Shown here in pieces: positions 61,966 to 64,000 of a stretch of DNA of 64,000 nucleotides. The stretch is from the NCBI RefSeq assembly GCF_040267685.1, contig NZ_CP158367.1, positions 1,798,001-1,862,000 of the forward strand. The letters are read 5' to 3'. Made by a program: the position numbers and the translations under genes. The DNA comes from Proteinivorax tanatarense (lineage in GTDB: Bacteria; Bacillota; Proteinivoracia; Proteinivoracales; Proteinivoracaceae). How positions within the stretch are numbered: the stretch's first letter is position 1; each line of letters starts with the position of its first letter. Below the pieces are notes generated by a model. It saw only the letters and a list, made by a program, of their open reading frames with translations. It was not told the DNA's origin and searched no databases.

Positions 61966-63246
61966 TTAGCTATTTTCCAATAAAAATTCAACAGCTTTTC
62001 TCCTTTTTATGCCATCTTCTATACTTTCTTTTTGTCCTGGCATGGAGAAAATTTCCTTGATTTTATCTACTTCTTGTTTATACATTTCTGCTAACTTTTC
62101 AATTTCATTTTCAAAATCTTCTTCAGTTACTTCGATATCTTCATTTTTAACTACCTCTTCAATCACAAGGTTTGTTTTCACATCTTTTTCTGCTTGAGGC
62201 TTAAGCTCAGTTTTCATAGTTTCTAAGTCTCCACCTGTAAATTGCAAATATGTTTCTAGATTCATACCTTGAGCAGATAATCTTTGCTCCATCTCTTTGA
62301 CCATATCTTCCAAACGATTCTCAACCATTACCTCAGGTATGTCAACTTTAGCGTTTTCAGAAACCTTGCCTATAACTTCTTCTTCAAACTCTCTTTGAGC
62401 TTGAGTTTCAGCTTGCTCGTCAAGCTTTTGTTGAACATCTTTTTTTAACTCTTCTAACGTATCAAAATTATTGTCTTTAGCAAACTCATCATTCAGTTCA
62501 GGAAGCTTTTTCTTTTTTATTTCGTTTATTTTCACTTTAAATGTTGCTTCTTTACCAGCTAAGTTTTCAGCATGATATTCTTCAGGGAAGGTTACTTTAA
62601 CATCAACTTCTTCTCCTATTTTCTTGCCAATAAGTTGCTCTTCAAAACCTGGAATAAACGATTTTGAACCAATTACTAACGGATGATTTTCACCTTTACC
62701 ACCTTCAAACGCTTCTTCACCTATGTATCCTTCAAAATCAATAACAGCAGTGTCACCTTCAGAAACTTCCGCTCCCTCATCTGCAACAACTAGCTCAGCA
62801 TTCTTTTCTTGCATACCTTTCAGCTCAGTTTCTACATCTTCTTCGCTAACTTCTTTTACAGTTTTTGTAATGCCTAGCTCCTTATACTCTCCCAGCTCAA
62901 CTTCTGGTTTTACAGTTACATTGGCTGTAAAAATAAAAGGTTTGCCAGCTTCTATCTGCTCTACATCAATTTCTGGTTGAGATACTGGTTCTATATTACT
63001 TTCCTCAACAGCTTTAGGGTAAAATTCTTGAAGCATAAAGTTTGCCGCTTCTTCATAAAACACCTCTACACCAGCTCTGTTTTCGATAATTTTTCTAGGA
63101 ACTCTTCCTTTTCTAAACCCAGGAATTTCAATATCTTTTCTCATTTTTTTGTATGCTTTTTCGATTGCTTGCTCTACATTTTCTGCAGGAACCTCAATAG
63201 TTAATACCCCTTGATTATTCTCCTTCTTTTCCCAATTTACTTTCAT
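61966..63246 (-). CDS. tig: Trigger factor
   Basis: A protein of 426 residues from the ATG at 63246 (AAGGAGG 7 nt upstream; a frame to 63288 exists but lacks a ribosome site). N-terminal ribosome-binding domain with the signature PGFRKGRVPRKII (about residues 39-51), a peptidyl-prolyl isomerase domain (GDTAVIDFEGYIGEEAFEGG...SFIPGFEEQLIG), and a helical C-terminal chaperone domain. It binds nascent chains at the tunnel exit. Strongly acidic, Glu-rich composition. Confidence 0.97.
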   Translation of the reverse strand: MKVNWEKKENNQGVLTIEVPAENVEQAIEKAYKKMRKDIEIPGFRKGRVPRKIIENRAGVEVFYEEAANFMLQEFYPKAVEESNIEPVSQPEIDVEQIEAGKPFIFTANVTVKPEVELGEYKELGITKTVKEVSEEDVETELKGMQEKNAELVVADEGAEVSEGDTAVIDFEGYIGEEAFEGGKGENHPLVIGSKSFIPGFEEQLIGKKIGEEVDVKVTFPEEYHAENLAGKEATFKVKINEIKKKKLPELNDEFAKDNNFDTLEELKKDVQQKLDEQAETQAQREFEEEVIGKVSENAKVDIPEVMVENRLEDMVKEMEQRLSAQGMNLETYLQFTGGDLETMKTELKPQAEKDVKTNLVIEEVVKNEDIEVTEEDFENEIEKLAEMYKQEVDKIKEIFSMPGQKESIEDGIKRRKAVEFLLENS

Positions 63247-63291
63247 TAAAGTAACCTCCTTAGATTGCTTGTATAATCGTTTAACCATCTA

Positions 63292-63321
63292 ATTATAACA
63301 TATAAAAATCTGGTTAGCCAA
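63292..63321 (-). promoter_or_regulatory. Downstream promoter of tig
   Basis: Minus strand TTGGCT (63316-63321), 18-bp spacer, perfect TATAAT (63292-63297), about 45 nt upstream of the tig start. Confidence 0.5.
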
Positions 63322-63324
63322 TAA

Positions 63325-63349
63325 ATCAAGGATTAATATCTCCCTTGAT
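63325..63349 (-). promoter_or_regulatory. Leader hairpin between the two tig promoters
   Basis: ATCAAGG (63343-63349 side) pairs with CCTTGAT (63325-63331) across an 11-nt loop, followed by TTATT on the minus strand. It would lie in the leader of the upstream-promoter transcript only; it may attenuate it. Confidence 0.35.
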
Positions 63350-63361
63350 ACTTTAACCATC

Positions 63362-63390
63362 ATTTTATCAAATATAAGTAAAGTGGTCAA
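63362..63390 (-). promoter_or_regulatory. Upstream promoter of tig
   Basis: Minus strand TTGACC (63385-63390), 17-bp spacer, TAAAAT (63362-63367). Confidence 0.65.
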
Positions 63391-63436
63391 AATTATGTAG
63401 ACAAAAATATGCACTTAAAAATTTTCGATTTAAATA

Positions 63437-63465
63437 CAAAAAAAAAGAGCCTTAGCATCTCTTTT
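63437..63465 (-). terminator. Terminator of the tRNA cluster
   Basis: Stem AAAAGAG / CTCTTTT with a 9-nt loop followed by a long T run on the minus strand, 10 nt beyond the tRNA-Gly end. Confidence 0.8.
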
Positions 63466-63474
63466 ATTACAGTA

Positions 63475-63549
63475 TGGAGCGGAAGACGGGATTTGAACCC
63501 GCGACCCTCGCCTTGGCAAGGCGATGCTCTACCACTGAGCCACTTCCGC
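63475..63549 (-). tRNA. tRNA-Gly (anticodon GCC), CCA encoded
   Basis: Full cloverleaf on the minus strand: acceptor GCGGAAG/CTTCCGC, anticodon loop TTGCCAA, T arm GGGTTCAAATCCC, genomic TCCA end. Confidence 0.97.
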
Positions 63550-63553
63550 AATG

Positions 63554-63638
63554 TGGTGCGAGAGGGGGGAGTCGAACCCCCACGCCTAACGGCACTAGAT
63601 CCTAAGTCTAGCGTGTCTGCCAGTTCCACCACTCTCGC
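63554..63638 (-). tRNA. tRNA-Leu (anticodon TAG), CCA encoded
   Basis: 85 nt with the long variable arm of a class II tRNA. Acceptor GCGAGAG/CTCTCGC, anticodon loop CTTAGGA, T arm GGGTTCGACTCCC, genomic ACCA end. Confidence 0.97.
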
Positions 63639-63639
63639 G

Positions 63640-63715
63640 TGGTGAGCCATCCGCGATTCGAACACGGGACACCCTGATTAAAAGTCAGGTGCTCTACCGA
63701 CTGAGCTAATGGCTC
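63640..63715 (-). tRNA. tRNA-Lys (anticodon TTT), CCA encoded
   Basis: 76 nt. Acceptor GAGCCAT/ATGGCTC, anticodon loop CTTTTAA, T loop GTTCGAATC, genomic ACCA end. Begins 2 nt after the tRNA-Leu span. Confidence 0.97.
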
Positions 63716-63718
63716 AAT

Positions 63719-63794
63719 TGGCTGGGCCGGCAGGACTCGAACCTACGCATGCGGGAGTCAAAGTCCCGTGCCTTACCGACTTGGCGACGGCCCA
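63719..63794 (-). tRNA. tRNA-Gln (anticodon TTG), CCA encoded
   Basis: 76 nt. Acceptor TGGGCCG/CGGCCCA, anticodon loop CTTTGAC, T loop GTTCGAGTC, genomic GCCA end. Confidence 0.97.
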
Positions 63795-63815
63795 GCAATG
63801 TTAAGATATTTTATT

Positions 63816-63893
63816 TGGGGTGAGTGAAGGGATTTGAACCCTCGGCCCCCAGAGCCACAATCTGGTGCTCTAACCAACTGAGCTACACCCACC
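63816..63893 (-). tRNA. tRNA-His (anticodon GTG), CCA and G-1 encoded
   Basis: Acceptor GTGGGTG/CACTCAC, anticodon loop TTGTGGC, genomic CCCA end. An extra 5' G (at 63893) can pair with discriminator C73, the tRNA-His identity pair. Confidence 0.96.
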
Positions 63894-63901
63894 ATGTAAA
63901 A

Positions 63902-63977
63902 TGGCACGCCCGGGAGGATTCGAACCTCCGACTCACGGATTAGAAGTCCGTTGCTCTATCCCCTGAGCTACGGGCGT
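63902..63977 (-). tRNA. tRNA-Arg (anticodon TCT), CCA encoded
   Basis: 76 nt. Acceptor ACGCCCG/CGGGCGT, anticodon loop CTTCTAA, T loop GTTCGAATC, genomic GCCA end. First of the six tRNAs in transcription order within the window. Confidence 0.97.
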
Positions 63978-64000
63978 ACGTTTTTGTCGAACAGTATATA

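Noticed and set aside
63393-63665. ORFs of 78-90 codons over the right-hand end
   Set aside because: They run through tRNA-Gly and tRNA-Leu genes; the translations only reflect tRNA sequence.
1-64000. CRISPR arrays, transposases, prophage or integrase genes
   Set aside because: I looked for regularly spaced repeats and for such proteins on both strands and found none.

Overview
The window is AT-rich and almost all genes lie on the minus strand. Gene content points to an anaerobic, spore-forming member of the Clostridia: a SpoIVFB-type protease, PdaB and LonB, the MinCDE and Mre systems, a six-subunit Rnf complex, Rex, and an NAD-linked formate dehydrogenase that uses selenocysteine. The very acidic exposed part of RnfG fits a saline or alkaline habitat. 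That, and any placement below class level, is inference.

Layout, left to right. 1-8.5 kb: elongation and division block, transcribed right to left as mreB-mreC-mreD-pbp2 | minC-minD-minE-rodA | a short SpoIVFA-like protein and a SpoIVFB-like site-2 protease cut by the window edge. 8.6-13.2 kb: a MOSC-MogA fusion, ApbE, a NusG-domain-II protein, a Gx-type membrane protein, a DUF4321 protein, Maf and RadC. 13.2-19.1 kb: the Rnf operon rnfCDGEAB. Its RnfG is more than twice normal length and carries four FMN-binding domains, each with an intact flavinylation motif. ApbE, the enzyme that attaches such FMN groups, is encoded just beyond. 19.1-21.3 kb: aspartase and the NADH sensor Rex. 21.4-30.6 kb: one long operon from a strong promoter: DRTGG protein, RsbW-like ATPase, HsfB-like iron-sulfur protein, second DRTGG protein, PHP phosphoesterase, NuoE-like, HATPase protein, [2Fe-2S] protein, NuoF-like subunit, and a formate dehydrogenase alpha subunit whose reading frame crosses an in-frame UGA backed by a SECIS hairpin.

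30.7-37.3 kb: a SPOR-like protein and PdaB; an arsR-permease-thioredoxin operon with a clear palindromic operator; a cbiMQO metal-uptake operon; an ArsD-like protein and a decayed ORF. 37.4-43.7 kb: a TPR protein, then valS-folC under a T-box leader. 43.7-44.0 kb: an intergenic stretch that folds into nested helices and is probably a structured RNA I cannot name. 44.1-47.4 kb: five genes for a multi-subunit amine or proline dehydrogenase. 47.5-51.5 kb: chemoreceptor, HPr kinase, a lipoprotein and malate dehydrogenase. 51.6-54.5 kb: the only plus-strand genes, an ABC importer. 54.6-63.3 kb: a small unknown protein, then EngB, LonA, LonB, ClpX, ClpP and trigger factor. 63.4-64 kb: six tRNA genes.

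Taken together the metabolic genes describe an amino-acid fermenter: aspartase and an amine or proline dehydrogenase feed reducing equivalents; the formate dehydrogenase and Rnf exchange electrons among formate, NADH and ferredoxin while Rnf builds an ion gradient; Rex probably ties expression to the NADH/NAD+ ratio. I saw no transposase, prophage or CRISPR array.
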